64,000 nucleotides of DNA from Brachynemurus nebulosus (taxonomy: Eukaryota; Arthropoda; Insecta; Neuroptera; Myrmeleontidae): NCBI GenBank assembly GCA_035578155.1, contig JAPWDM010000005.1, positions 51,652,454 to 51,716,453 of the forward strand. The letters are read 5' to 3'. Shown here in pieces: positions 1 through 11,589 of this stretch. The notes below the pieces were generated by a model. It saw only the letters and a list, made by a program, of their open reading frames with translations, did not search any database and was not told the DNA's origin. The stretch's first letter is position 1, and every line of letters begins with the position of its first letter. Position numbers and translations under genes: made by a program.

Positions 1-355
1 GAATTTGCAAAGACTGTACACTGGCGGATCTCATATAACAACCTATATCCATTTAAAATAGTTTAGCTCGCTAATAGTGAAAAAATTTTCAAAATCAGGT
101 GAATAGTTAATTTTTGGCGCTTTTTGGGTCTCCAAGACCCTGGCGGATCTCATATAGTATAGCATATATGTATGTATTTAAATAAAATTAAATTTTTCAA
201 GGTGAAAAAATTTTCAAAATCGGTTGGATAGTTTTATTTTTGACACTTTGGCACCCTCGGACCCTAGCAGACCTCATACAACATAACTTATAAAGTTTAT
301 ATCCATTTAGAATAGTTTATCTCTCTAACAGTAAACAAATTTTCAAAATCGATGA
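1..355. repeat. Degenerate minisatellite, about three units of ~120 bp
   Basis: The phrase CTGGCGGATCTCATATA and close variants recurs near 21, 140 and 263. Each is followed by a copy of GTGAAAAAATTTTCAAAATC or a variant. Units are about 120 bp and clearly diverged. The array is cut by the window edge, so its full size is unknown. No coding potential is seen. Confidence 0.7.
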
Positions 356-403
356 TGACGCGTTCTTGAAAAGTTAGTTATTTTTACTTTGAAAAATGAA
401 ACA

Positions 404-446
404 GATATATATATATATATATAGATATATATATAGATATATATAT

Positions 447-500
<54 letters not shown>
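404..500. repeat. (TA)n microsatellite
   Basis: An alternating TA run of about 97 bp, broken by a few AG steps near its left end. Frames reading IYIYIY or YIYIYI through it are translation artefacts. Confidence 0.97.
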
Positions 501-504
<4 letters not shown>

Positions 505-661
505 ATTGTAATGATAAAAACAATGAAGCATTATATTGTAAAGAAATTCAACAAATTTCTTAATTTTTCTCAAAATCTAGTTTATTTAGAACAATGCTTT
601 AAAAGCTTGTCTTATATAATTTTTTACGCTTTTTCGATGGTGTATGAAAATAAAAAAATTT

Positions 662-713
662 TTTTAACAATTTTAAACCTAAGTTCCCAAACTTAGGTTT
701 AAAATTGTTAAAA
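662..713. repeat. Perfect 24-bp-arm hairpin
   Basis: The left arm (662-685) is an exact reverse complement of the right arm (690-713), with a 4-base loop. It could be a terminator-like or transposon-derived foldback. No TIR family was recognised. Confidence 0.85.
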
Positions 714-785
714 TAATTACATATATCCCAAAAAAACCATATTAGAAAATAAAAAAAATTTTTGAATTCTGGTCAAACTTTGCAA

Positions 786-1120
<335 letters not shown>

Positions 1121-1159
1121 GTCTTTCCATGGCTTACAAACTAGCCATGGCCCGCTGTA

Positions 1160-2759
1160 ATAAGTGAATTTTTTCCAAAATCGAAATTCACTTAAAAGTA
1201 CGTTTCATAGCTATTTTACCTATATTTTATGTGTAATAAATACCGTGGGTCATATTGGCTTAATAACTTGATTTTATTTCTAGCTTTCGAAGGAAAAATA
1301 ATAATAAAAATGTTTTTATACAAGTTGATAATACTTATTTAATATAGGTATTTAATTTTACGAAATTATTCACATAACTTTTAGACTTTTAGCATTTAAG
1401 TTACGATAAGAATAATGGTACAGAACTCTGTTCTAATGGGTAACTTACGTAATAAGTTTAATTTGGTAAGTATAAACTTTAAAATAGTGGGTCATTTATA
1501 TTGCTTTTTCGAGTGCCAAGCTTTCTTATATATGCGAGCGATTATGCATGCGTTTGGTAACTAGGGTTTTACGTCTAATATCATAAAGATAACATTTCTT
1601 TTTTATTAGGCGTTGACGGAAAAAAGAAACTGATTGTTAAAGAAGTGACGAATAAGCAAAAATAAAAATGGAATATATATTTAAATTTTGTGCTAGAAAG
1701 TGTGTCAAGAAACTACAACACAAAAGTTATTGTAGGGAAAATAAATTTGAAACTTTCATTTTTTTTGCAGCATTGTAACTACTTGGCATTTTCCTATGCC
1801 GCAAAAATATTATCTGAGACACACAGTAATATTTTATTAATAATGGTCCCAACTGCTTATACAAACTTTTGAATTTGTAAATTAACCGTTTGTGCTTGAA
1901 TGTATTTTCACCCTTGAGAAATTGGAACTGGACACATCACGACATAATTGGATTGTTTGGTTGGAAACGGAACGGTTGGCAAGCCTGATTCTATTTAGAC
2001 AGTAGGAAAAGAAATGAATTATGTAGGTAATTATATTGTTTAAGAAATCTTAACATATTTTCCCAGCGACTCCACCATTGTTAAAATTTAAAAAAAAAAA
2101 CCTTATACATACCTACCTATAGGTATCACCTACAATTCTGACAGTTCTAATATATATACCTAAATATAATAATTACATAATTTGGGTATAATTTTGGTGT
2201 AATAAGTTTGCGATATACCTATCTCTTGTTATTTTTGATAAAACTACAAACGTAAAATTAAAAGAAAATTAATTTTTCTACTACTACTAGTAAAAGTAAC
2301 ATTGTGTGCACGGCTAACTATATGTAAAAATTAACAATTGCCCACACTATGCGGAAATAGCAGTGGGAAATTATTTCCCACGGCTTAATATAATAAAAAA
2401 GTTGGCTATGTCTGATTTAATATATAATGTCATATGTGATTCTAAAAATATACATATGTATGTTGATTATTTATTATTGTTTCCATAGTTTTAAAGTATG
2501 CTTTGGCAAAAATTTGAACATCTTACCACTGACATTATAAATTTAAAAAATTTTTACTACTTATTTAAATTTTATTTTAATTATTTATGTTAAATTTTAC
2601 GAAAAAATGTGCTCGTAGAAAAAGTATAGTGTAAAATACGTAAGAAAAGCTTATTGTACAATATACTATTTCAAAGTACAAGATCAGAGCACATTTCAAG
2701 TTATTGAAAATTATAAACTAAAAAAAAAACCATTGTGGTGTACAGTCACTTGTTTAGTT
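1160..2759. other. No identifiable gene or element
   Basis: About 1.6 kb of AT-rich sequence. Open frames are at most 60 codons and show no motif. I found no terminal inverted repeat pair and no RNA gene. Confidence 0.5.
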
Positions 2760-2762
2760 TTA

Positions 2763-3571
2763 CCCTAGGTCTTCACTAGCAATTATTTATTGAAAGCAAT
2801 ATTGAATTGAAACATTATTGCTAATGTAGACGAGTATATTGAAAGAGTTTTCAATATTGCCTCCTAGATGGAAACAAAAATTGCTTTCCATCTCTGTAGC
2901 AATTTTTGTTTCAAGAATTTTGACGTTTCGGTATCCAAAATGGCGGAAACTGAAAAAAAAGAATAGGATCTCTTCGGTTCATGGATTACATGTACGTGAT
3001 GTACGTACATTTTACATATATACATACACATTTCATAGTAAAAACCGTAAAAACCATAGAGCACGTAAAAACAAATATGTATATTTCCTTTTTACCGTAT
3101 CTGCCGAACACAACAACCGACAGAACATAACCAAAAAGCCAAAATAAATTTTAATTTTAATAATTAAAACAAATAAAAATGGCAACAAAAAAATTTAATA
3201 AAAAGGAAATTTTAAAATTAATTAACATGTATAGGGAAAAAGAAAGCCTATGGGATCTTAACAGTAAATTATATAAAAGAATTGACATAAAAATGAGAGA
3301 TTGGGAGGATCTCACAACAGAATTTAACACAGACATTAAAATGATTAAAAATAAAGTTAAATGTCTCCGGACATTTTCATAATTGTTCTAATAATTCAAT
3401 CTTTCTTAACTTTGTTATTTTGCTTATAATAACATTCAAGTGTTCACTGGCAGCCATTTTCAGCAAATAAAATTGAAAGCAATCAAATGCCCAAACAGAA
3501 AAAATTGAAAAGTAAATTGAACTATGTTTCAATATTGCTTTCAATAAATAATTGCTAGTGTAGACCTAGGG
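2763..3571 (+). mobile_element. PIF/Harbinger-like non-autonomous element with a MADF ORF
   Basis: The ends form a 44-bp terminal inverted repeat starting CCCTAGGTCT, with one mismatch over 44 bp. It is flanked by TTA on both sides (2760-2762 and 3572-3574). A 3-bp TTA/TAA duplication is characteristic of PIF/Harbinger elements, which often encode a transposase plus a separate Myb/SANT-type protein. Only the second kind of gene is visible here, and there is no room for a transposase in 809 bp. An internal hairpin with 14-bp arms lies near 2872-2914. The near-identical ends suggest fairly recent movement. Confidence 0.75.
3179..3382 (+). CDS. MADF (Myb/SANT-like) domain protein, truncated, transposon-borne
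   Basis: 67-residue ORF starting MATKKFNKKE. What is seen: LINMYREKESLWD near residues 14-26, then YKR, a central W (residue ~42) before EDL, and a lysine-rich IKNKVKCLR near the end. This follows the MADF pattern (L-I-x-x-Y-R-x-x-x-x-L-W-D, YK-R, W-x-x-I/L, V/I-K-x-K-x-x-x-LR). MADF domains are usually about 80-90 residues, so the last helix appears cut off after LRTFS. The start is the first ATG, in the A-rich context AAAAATGGC. The ORF lies inside the TTA-flanked element and follows its orientation logic. In Harbinger elements a Myb-like partner is known to help bind DNA and import the transposase. That role here is inference, and the short protein may be inactive. Confidence 0.65.
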   Translation: MATKKFNKKEILKLINMYREKESLWDLNSKLYKRIDIKMRDWEDLTTEFNTDIKMIKNKVKCLRTFS

Positions 3572-3574
3572 TTA

Positions 3575-4107
3575 GAATACAAATAGGTCCCACTACTAAT
3601 GTTCATGTGATTGGCCCTGAAACCTAAACCAATGACTGCTATAGTCCAAAATTATTGTGTTAAGAACATTGGTGTATGAACTATGTGTGTTTAGATCAAA
3701 TTACTGGAATAGAGGGGGAAATATACACATCCAATACATGTGTTCTATGCAATACATAGTGACTCAGCTACTTCTCGAGTAGGCGGCTCTCTTAAGACAT
3801 TCTAATCCGATGGCCAAAAAATATTAGAAGTGGGAAATTGTTAGGAACCATTCTAATTCTTTTTGAGATTTTTGATTGGTACCATTATATGATAGTGACC
3901 TTGTGCTGAATAAACATGAACAAAGATATCATAATTTGTTTTGTCATGTTTATTGTAACTCTTTTTTTTATTTAAAATATGTATTACTAATGTTTTCTTA
4001 ATTTCTCTTATTATTTTTATAAATAATAATTAAATAATGTCGGTATATAAATGGAATATTATCGCACAAGAGCTTGGAAGAAACAATGTTATATCCTTTG
4101 AAGTCTC
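3575..4107. other. No identifiable gene
   Basis: Spacer between two elements. No open frame, terminal repeat or RNA motif could be supported. Confidence 0.5.
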
Positions 4108-4109
4108 TA

Positions 4110-4494
4110 CAGCATAACTTTTTTTATGCGGTGCTCCGGGACCACATAAAAAAGTTTCGTGGTAAATACGTAACTCAAAACTTCACGATTCCCCTGCTTT
4201 TTAGAAATTGCTTTTATGAACAAAATAAAGGAATTTATATAGGGGAACATTTTTGAATATTTTATTTTTATTGTTATATTGTTTGCAAAAATTACAATAG
4301 CCTACCTACTTGCATTCATGTTATGATAAAATCTGCTAAAAACAGTAAACAGAAAAATTTACCAAAAGAGTAATGTTCAAATTTCGTATTTTTTCTTACC
4401 TTTTATTCAGACTATTATGCACTTTAATGAGCCTTTTTTTAAAAACCGCAAAAAAAATTCGCAAAAGAAGATCGCATAAAAAGAGGTTATGCTG
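4110..4494. mobile_element. TA-flanked MITE, pogo/Tigger-like ends
   Basis: Both ends read CAGCATAAC followed by a T/C-rich stretch and TTTTTATGCG, inward, in inverted orientation. TA is present directly outside each end (4108-4109 and 4495-4496). The 385-bp body has no transposase. TIRs of the CAGNATAAC-CT type with TA duplication resemble pogo/Tigger elements, so assignment to that clade is by resemblance only. A 60-codon frame inside is probably not a gene. Confidence 0.75.
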
Positions 4495-4592
4495 TACGAC
4501 CAATTATTTTGCTCTTAAAAATTACGTTGGTTAATAAGGCGTACATGGTTAACACTGGTCGAAAATGATAAGTTGAGGGTCAAAATTCATTA

Positions 4593-4743
4593 CACTTTTG
4601 ATTCGTTGTAAGTAACATCAAAAAATTGAAGTAGAATCATATACCTTACTCTTTTTAGTTAATAAAATTCGCATATACGTAAAGAGAGGAAGACACATGA
4701 TTCTATTTCAATTCTCGATGTTGCTTACAACGAGTCAAAAGTG
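4593..4743. mobile_element. 151-bp foldback MITE with TA duplication
   Basis: Arms of about 48 bp starting CACTTTTGATTCGTTGTAAG are inverted at 4593 and 4743 with several mismatches. TA flanks each end. The size and structure fit a Tc1/mariner-type MITE able to fold almost completely on itself. Confidence 0.75.
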
Positions 4744-4745
4744 TA

Positions 4746-5954
4746 CTTCAAATACATATTTGCATGTTTCATTTAAAATGAGACAGGTTTGGTTTATTTT
4801 TTGTGTGAAAAAATACAAGAATCACACAACTTTTCAAATCCTCTACCCAGCTCTCTCACCAATTGAAAGCAATAGTAAACCTAAAAATTAAATAATAATT
4901 GTTTGGCTTGTCTTACTCCCATATTTTCCAGATTAGTAATTGTACAATAGTCAACTGAAATTCGATTTTATAAATAAGTACTTATAACAAATGCTATAGT
5001 TTACAATTAAACTTACTGTGATCCTACTATAAAATTATTTACTGGAAAACATGAATTGTTGAAAGGTTTACAGTTAAAAAAATGATGATGATAGTGAGTT
5101 CTTATATAGTTGAAAACAAAATAATCCGGCAGATATGTTCATTTAGTTAGATATGGTGTTTATTTTATTAGACATTTCAATTTTTACTTATACAATTTTT
5201 ATCATTTATATAGCGAATGAATATAGTGCTAATTAAGGAAAATTAATTAAAATGTTTGACTTGAACATAGCTATGAGGTAACAAAGTACACGGACGACAA
5301 ACGAGGAACAAAGAAGTCCAGCCAGTTTACCAGTTTGATATTTATTATTTAAAATAGAATGTTGTTAATCTTATTGTTAATAAAAATGATAAAAATGCGT
5401 GAAAACATTTATGTCGTATAAATTGCACGAACTAGCTCTATATATTACGATTTATGTATTTCATGGTTATAGCACGATATTGCATATTGTATAACATCTA
5501 AAAGTACCTACATTTTATTAAAGTTTATTCAGCGCAGGTCTTTGTGGAATAATTTGTGTTGCCCCAGCACGATTCGGCAGATTTTAAGAAACTTATATAA
5601 AGTATTTTATTTTTTGTATTGAATCCTTCTAGGCTCCCTAACAAAACATGAGTTTTAAAAAATTGATTCCTGAATTTAGATAAAAATTTTGTAGGAAAAG
5701 AAAAATTTTATAAGCCTTGATCAAGAGATTATTAATTCTTACTAAAGCAATACAATTATAGCATATTTTGGTATTAAAGTATCGATTTTTTTTTACAGGT
5801 CTATAAAATAAAATAACGCCCTCCCTCACCCCGACGAGTAATAGTCTCGAAATAGTAGTCTATAAGTTTAAATAATAGTCTAGAAATTTAAATTACACAG
5901 TATACCTATTTATTACACCCACAGTGACTAGATACTACAGAATACAGATATACA
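4746..5954. other. No identifiable gene
   Basis: About 1.2 kb of AT-rich spacer. The longest open frame (63 codons, minus) shows no recognisable domain. Confidence 0.5.
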
Positions 5955-6192
5955 TAGGGCCGGATTCACTTTAAGAGCCGCCTTCGAAGTTCCGTGAAAT
6001 ATGCTGAACTAATCTAAAGCTTGGGCCGAGAAAAATGGCGAGCCTGTAGGAAAAATTACATTTGTTAAAAATTTTCCCCTAAAAATGTAAGTAACGAGTA
6101 AAAAGAAAGTTTTTTCGGGCCTCTTATCGACAGCTACGGTAAAGTTTGCCGCCCTGGGCACTAGCCCCCTAGCGCCCCTAGTGTAAATCCTG
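5955..6192. mobile_element. hAT MITE (AGGGCCGGATT ends), old copy
   Basis: The left end reads AGGGCCGGATTCAC and the right end, reversed, CAGGATTTACACTAGGGGCG. This is the CAGGGCCGGATTTA type seen with clear duplications at 31.9 and 46.7 kb. No matching 8-bp flanks are visible here, so it is an old or damaged copy. The interior (about 6050-6170) is shared with segments near 13.75-14.01 and 17.57-17.75 kb. Confidence 0.6.
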
Positions 6193-6319
6193 TAATGTCC
6201 AAAGTGTGTCCAATAGAAGTGAGAAATCCTTGGATATCTTGTAAACATATACAAATTCAAGTTTTTTATAAATTTTTCTTATATAGGTGCCGTAAAAATA
6301 ATGTATTTCATTTAAATTA

Positions 6320-6620
6320 AAAAAATACGATATAGATATTGTTGCAGAAGCTACAGGTGGAAAACAGAAGCTTCCTTTTCCTTAAAATGACATTGAAGTC
6401 GTAACTAGGTATTATTGTATTTTTTTTATTGGTTAGGTGCGTAACAGCTAAGGTCATATGCACCGTTGTAGTGTAGATACTATTGATTTTGATATAGGTA
6501 TGAATTATTGATAGATAATGAAGTATGCTAATGTAGATGAGGTATCTCCCCCGGGTTGGTTTCGAACTCACGATCTACCAGACAAGAAGCGGAGTTGCTA
6601 ACCACTATACCAACTCGGGG
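6320..6620 (-). mobile_element. tRNA-derived SINE, minus strand, head at 6549-6620
   Basis: On the minus strand the head reads CCCCGAGTTGGTATAGTGG, then TTAGCAACTCC, and later GAGTTCGAAACC. These are recognisable A-box-like and B-box-like RNA polymerase III internal promoter elements spaced as in a tRNA. The 5' CCCCGAG can pair with the terminal CCCGGGG, but the T-stem is badly mispaired. A SINE head or tRNA pseudogene is therefore more likely than a working tRNA. The unrelated body running toward 6320 fits a SINE, but its 3' end is uncertain. Confidence 0.55.
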
Positions 6621-7351
6621 TCATATTATTGCATTTGATTTACACTTTTTAAAAATATATTTTGTAAGTTTAAATAAAAAATCAAAGATTATTTCTATCA
6701 CTGTCCGGCTTTGGTAATTTTACCAAATTTGTCTTGCACTTTACTATCTCTTTCATTAAGTATTGACTTTGAATATCATATAACACAGATTTACACAACA
6801 CGGCATTTTCTAGGAATCTATCATCTACCGTGTTACGGAAGAGATATCTGTACCACAAATAATTTTCTTGTTTCATTTTCTCTTTTTAACTATTTAGATA
6901 ACCCAAAATAAAGTACAGTTTTCTATGTGTGGTATTAAAGTCTGTTTTCAAATTAAATGGATACTTATACGGTGAATATTTTTATTTATGCTTTACTGAA
7001 TTACTTAATTATGCATCTACGTAGGTTTAACTATATGTACTGTGTATTCAAATAACAAAATCAAAATATTGATAATAATAATAATAACATATTATTTAAA
7101 TATAGTACTTATAAGAAATATAATTTTTTTCTTGTTGTTCGTTTTAACTTAATTGAACATTCAAATCTTATAAGAGTTTTTCTATTTGAAATATTTCCGT
7201 TAGGTCAACAATCCGGTTTTTTGAAATTTCTGGTTTTTGTTAAAAAAAAAAAAAAAAGAAATGAAAAAGAAAACGTATAATGAGAAGTAAAGAATTTATA
7301 TTTTTATTGTAAATTTTTATAGACTTTAAAATTGGTCTTTTTATATACGAT
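6621..7351. other. No identifiable gene
   Basis: AT-rich spacer with a short (ATA)n run near 7070-7090 and an A15 tract near 7243. The frames in 6682-6911 overlap on both strands and show no domain. Confidence 0.5.
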
Positions 7352-7445
7352 TAGGGCTGGATTTATATAAGAGACACGGGCCACGTGCCCCAGAACCTCA
7401 GCACAATATAGGAACCTTCACAAAATTAATAATAAATCCAGGAGT
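7352..7445. mobile_element. Short hAT-like remnant
   Basis: AGGGCTGGATTTAT at the left and AATAAATCCAGG at the right form an inverted pair of the same CAGGGCYGGATTTA type. Duplications are not clear, so this is a low-confidence relic. Confidence 0.4.
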
Positions 7446-7954
7446 CCAATTCAATTCAAAGAGCCTTTAGATGGCTTCATTTTTTCTGTTTGCTAGTCAT
7501 AAAAATTACTGAAGTTGATTACTAGCAGTAACTTTATCTAATGCCTGGTAAATTTTTAGCTTCAAAATGGCATTTCACAGTTCTTGTTTCTCAAGATAGT
7601 CAAAATATTAGACTGCTATTATGTTAAAATTAAAGTTCTCAATTACATCAGAGTATCAAGTTATGGGTTTTATTTCAAATAAAAAAACATATTATTTTAA
7701 GGGGTTGTTCAGGGTTGCAGAAAACATTGCAATTGGTTTCCCGCAGTATTTTTATTCCTTTATATTCCAAGAATCGTCAGTTAAAATTTGAAAATGAAAT
7801 ATTGAGCAGTTGTCGAGTTATACGTAAGTATATATAGTTATATACACATCTATGAAATATTATATACATATTAATAGATATAAGGTAAAAGACCCGGTAA
7901 TTGACCCTGGCCCAGTTTCTGAACTTTTCAACTTTGTTATAAATTAATAAAAAA

Positions 7955-8148
7955 ACGGTTTGTGTCTCTTATCTGGCTTCACATTTCACACTTCAATAAA
8001 AAAAAAAAAATTGACCTTTTTCGAGACCGTAATAAATTTTATGACTTTTTTTGGTAAAAATATTTTATCCTTTTAAATTTTCAGTATTTTTAAATTGCGT
8101 TAAAAAAAAAGTTTAAGTTCTATATCGGTTTATATGTAACTTAACTAA
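7955..8148. repeat. Left arm of internal long inverted repeat
   Basis: Contains GACCTTTTTCGAGACCGTAA and a following AT-rich block. Its reverse complement is present at 10608-10800 with only a small number of differences and indels in T/A runs. Confidence 0.8.
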
Positions 8149-8157
8149 AAATTAATA

Positions 8158-8809
8158 TCTAAATAATATTATAAATGTGAAAGTTTGGATGTTTAGATGT
8201 TTAAATTTGTTCGATGTTTAAATTTTATCCCGGTTGCAAGTTCTTGAGGGATACAAAAACAATTATTCAAACACACCCCAAAAAACAAAACTCAATTCGA
8301 TGAAATTTGGTACATTGACATTATTTATCCTGAGTTAACAAATAGGATAATCTTATCCCGACTAAAGGTTCCTGTAGGATGACTGAACCGAATTCGATTA
8401 AATAAAATATAGAGACACTATTTACTATGAGCACATGTAGCTAGAATTTTAATAACACGTAGAATAGTCTTATCCCGATTGAATGTTCCCAGGGGATGCA
8501 AAAGAAATTCCAAAATCCTGTCCAAATAATTAAACAGAATTTGATAAAATTTTGTACACAGACATGATTAATCCTGAATTAACGCATAGGCTAATCTTAT
8601 CCTGATTAAAGGTTCCTGTAGGATGACTGAATCGAATTTGATAAAATTTAATATACAAACGTTATTTACTATGAACACATATATAGTAATATTTTGAAAT
8701 AGTTTTAGTCGGGATAGTTTAATCCCGATTGAAGGTTTTCGGGGTAAGAAGGGGAGACACAAGGGGGGGAGCTTAATTCAATGCGGGTGAAGCCACGGGT
8801 CAGACTTAG
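8158..8809 (+). mobile_element. Helitron, degenerate, with internal tandem units
   Basis: Starts with TC after A (TCTAAATAATATTATAAATG) and ends ...GCGGGTGAAGCCACGGG...TTAG before T. This matches the insect Helitron pattern of a TC start, a short GC-rich hairpin near the 3' end and a CTRR-like terminus between A and T. The terminal CT has changed to TT. The interior repeats a block built on ATCCCGATTGAAGGTTCC at least four times, alternating with GATGACTGAA-type words. No Rep/helicase is encoded, so it is non-autonomous. Confidence 0.65.
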
Positions 8810-8870
8810 TTATATTATAAAAATGTGTTGAAATGATTATAGAAATTCATAGTGAATGTAATAGCAATAA

Positions 8871-9050
8871 TAATACATAGGATAGTTTTATCCCAATTGA
8901 AGGTTCCCGGTGGAAACAAAATCAACTGCTAAATCACATCCAACTAATTAAATCGAAGTCGATGAAATTTATAGTACACACAGAGACACTATTTACCCTG
9001 ATCTAACTCATGGTGTAATCTTATCCCGATTAAATGTTCCTGTGGGATTC
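8871..9050 (+). repeat. Detached Helitron-type tandem units
   Basis: Repeats the ATCCC(A/G)ATTGAAGGTTCCC block of the neighbouring Helitron, beyond its 3' end. It may be a second truncated copy or the result of rearrangement. Confidence 0.55.
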
Positions 9051-9564
9051 AATATTATTTAATTATAATAACAGCAAAAAATCAGAGATCCTTTGATCCT
9101 TTGAAAATTTGAAAAACTTGTAGTGCGATTTTAAACCATTTTTGAACAATTTACATAGCCATATTTTCAAAACGGGGGTGGGGCAGAATTTAATTAATTA
9201 TATTTGATATTTTCGTAATTATATAGTTAATTTAATTCCCAAAGAATGAATGTAGTAATTATTTACTGTCCTTCCTATAACTGGATTAAAATTGGATTTT
9301 TCCGCTATATTCAAATTCTCAGAAAAATATTACCTGAAACTATACATATATACTTAGTTTTTAGGGATTTGCAATTGTCTGTAATAATTACCTACAGTGT
9401 GGACTTGAAAATTTCGAACGTAAAAAAAACATATTATGAATTGCATCCCGCGGTCACAGGGTACATTTGTCCTTACTGAAGAGGAGAAGCATGATTCCTA
9501 ACTCAGAAGAATTGTTTTATAATTATATAGAAGCAATAAAATACTTTTTTCCACAATAAAATTT

Positions 9565-10060
9565 CCTCGTCTGTCTGTCTGTTTTTTTGCCCCGTCTGTC
9601 TGTCATGTCTTACCGTGTGTCTTGTCTGTATGTCAGTCCTCGCCTATTAACTGGCTGTATGTTCTGTGTCTGTCTGTCCGTTTAGTCCTACAGTCTGTCT
9701 GTCAGTCATTTGCTGTCGTTTGCTTGTTCATCTGTCTGTATTTTAATTTTATCCTGTCTGTCTGGCTGTCTTTTTTGTCTGCCCGTCAAATCCTGTCTGC
9801 CTGTTTATCCTGTCTGTCTTGTATAATAGTCCTGTCTGTCCGTCTACCAGTCCTGTCTGTCTGTTAATCGGTCTTGTCTGTTTGTCAGTCGGTCCCATCT
9901 GTCTGTCTACTAGTCCTTTGTCTGTCAATGTCTGTATATCCATTTTCTCCTATTTGTATTTTTGTGTTTTCTGTCTTTTTGTCCGTCTGTCCATTAGTCT
10001 ACCCAGTCTGTCTGTCTGTTTGTATTCCTCCCTGCTTATTTGTTTGCCTTCTGTCATCTG
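9565..10060. repeat. Degenerate (CTGT)n minisatellite, about 500 bp
   Basis: The plus strand is almost entirely CTGTCTGTC words mixed with TCCGT, CAGTC and short T runs. The minus strand is therefore GACA-rich. Open frames exist on both strands because stop codons are rare in this composition, and they should not be read as genes. Confidence 0.9.
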
Positions 10061-10607
10061 TCCTCTATAAATTAACACACTTGGCGGATTTTCATACTTG
10101 ACAAGGTCTTTTAAAGGTCGCTTTTGGTAAGTAGAATAATTATTCTGTGTAATAATTTTCAGTAATTTTTTCATTTACCTTTAGTGGCTTTTAAAAATAA
10201 TAACATGCTGTATGAAAATTAGGTCCCGTGCATGCACACAAAGTTATATGTATAATTAACCCTTAACTACTGACGTGTAATTTTGTTACGTTGCTACAGA
10301 CGTACGTATTGTGACGTAACATATGTAACATCAAAGTATGTTATGAAAAAGAAAATTATTTTAAATTATTAACTGTTATGGAAATCATTACGCTATAAAA
10401 ATTATCATAAATTATTTACTTAGTTTACTTATCATAGTTAATTCAATTTCAAATAAGAAAAAAATATTTATTAAAATTATTAAATTTACCTAATAAAATT
10501 ACTGCTATGTCAGAAAAATCAGCCGACAAAATAAAGTTCACAATCTAATTGGCATTTTGAAATTCCCAACTTTAATGCAAGCAATATCAAGGATCTATGA
10601 TTTTTTG

Positions 10608-10800
10608 CTTCGTCACATATAAATCCATATTGAACTTAAACTTTTTTTTAACTTAATTTAAAAATATTGAAAAATTTAAAAGGATAAAATATTTTTACCA
10701 AAAAAAGTCATAAAATTTATTACGGTCTCGAAAAAGGTCAATTTTTTTTTTTTTTATTGAAGTGTGAAATGTGACGCCAGATAAGAGACTGAAGCCAAAA
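10608..10800. repeat. Right arm of internal long inverted repeat
   Basis: Reverse complement of 7955-8148. Together the arms could form a long stem if transcribed, with about 2.5 kb between them. Confidence 0.8.
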
Positions 10801-11589
10801 AAACTATATTTTAAATAAGAAAAAAAATAAATTCTTAATTTAAAGTAATCTATTCTATGTCTAATGAACAGCAATTTAAAAAGTTTAGAATATATTAACT
10901 AAATAAAAAAAAATTTTTAAGTTTAAAATGTGTGTAAACACTATTTTTTTGGTAGTTTCTTAACAGTTTATGTTACAAAGTACTCATTTTGATTTGTGCA
11001 ATATTCATCATGTAAGTATGAAAACTTAATTAAAAATATATGAGCAGGTTAATATTTGTTTAAAATTTATTTTAAAATATTTATAAAATACCTTAGAATG
11101 ATTTTTATTATTGAAATATGAGGGTCAATTACTAGGCTCACTTCTAAAGTGGTATGGCCCAGTTAAATTCTAACCAGTTTTTGTTAGTTATTTTGTTATT
11201 TATAGTTATCTTCGATTAGTTTTTGTTATTTTTCATAACGTATTACATTAAACATTCATTTTTATCAATAAAAAATTATTTATAAATTAAATTTTAAAAA
11301 ACTGTATTTTTAAATTTAAGGATCAGAAACTAGCCCACTGTCAGGGTCAGAAACTGTCACATGAGAAATTTTGAAGGTCAGAAACTGGGTCCTTTTTGTC
11401 AATTTTTAAAACATTAATTTAAATTATTAATTCAATTCAAATAATTATTTTACTTGTATGGCTTTATTTTGAAAGCCATAAACTAGTTGATAAAATTATT
11501 AATTGTCTCTTAAGTTGAAACTTATATTTATTACTGTCGTTTAACCTCAGCCGTCACTCTTAAAAGGTCAGAAACTAGGCCCGTTACCT

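Larger units (their letters stand above)
7883..11589. mobile_element. Large TA-flanked element with subterminal GGTCAGAAACTGGGCC words
   Basis: The ends read AGGTAAAAGACCCGG (left) and AGGTAACGGGCCTAG (right, reversed), each next to TA. A word close to GGTCAGAAACTAGGCC recurs inverted at the left (7895-7930) and directly at the right near 11108, 11322, 11343, 11373 and 11565. An internal inverted pair of about 190 bp (7955-8148 against 10608-10800) matches closely. The 3.7 kb also hold a Helitron (8158-8809) and a CTGT minisatellite. No transposase frame is visible. The TA target suggests a Tc1/mariner-like mechanism; that is inference. Confidence 0.6.

Noticed and set aside
343..573. Open frames reading IYIYIY or YIYIYI (also 762-1160, 20165-20491, 27120-27365, 36440-36531, 49910-50380, 50837-51152, 61759-61947)
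   Set aside because: Translated TA microsatellites; no stop codon occurs in two alternating frames, so length means nothing.
2839..3147. 102-codon plus-strand ORF upstream of the MADF frame
   Set aside because: Overlaps an opposite-strand frame and an internal hairpin; composition is not protein-like and it shows no domain.
6549..6620. A functional tRNA gene
   Set aside because: A and B boxes are recognisable, but the T-stem mispairs and no clean anticodon arm can be drawn; a SINE head or pseudogene fits better.
9622..10174. Cysteine/serine/leucine-rich or glutamine/threonine-rich frames
   Set aside because: They are the CTGT minisatellite read in different frames on both strands.
10256..10330. 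Left end of a piggyBac-like element (TTAA-CCCTTAACTACTGACG)
   Set aside because: No matching inverted right end found within several kilobases; too little to claim an element.
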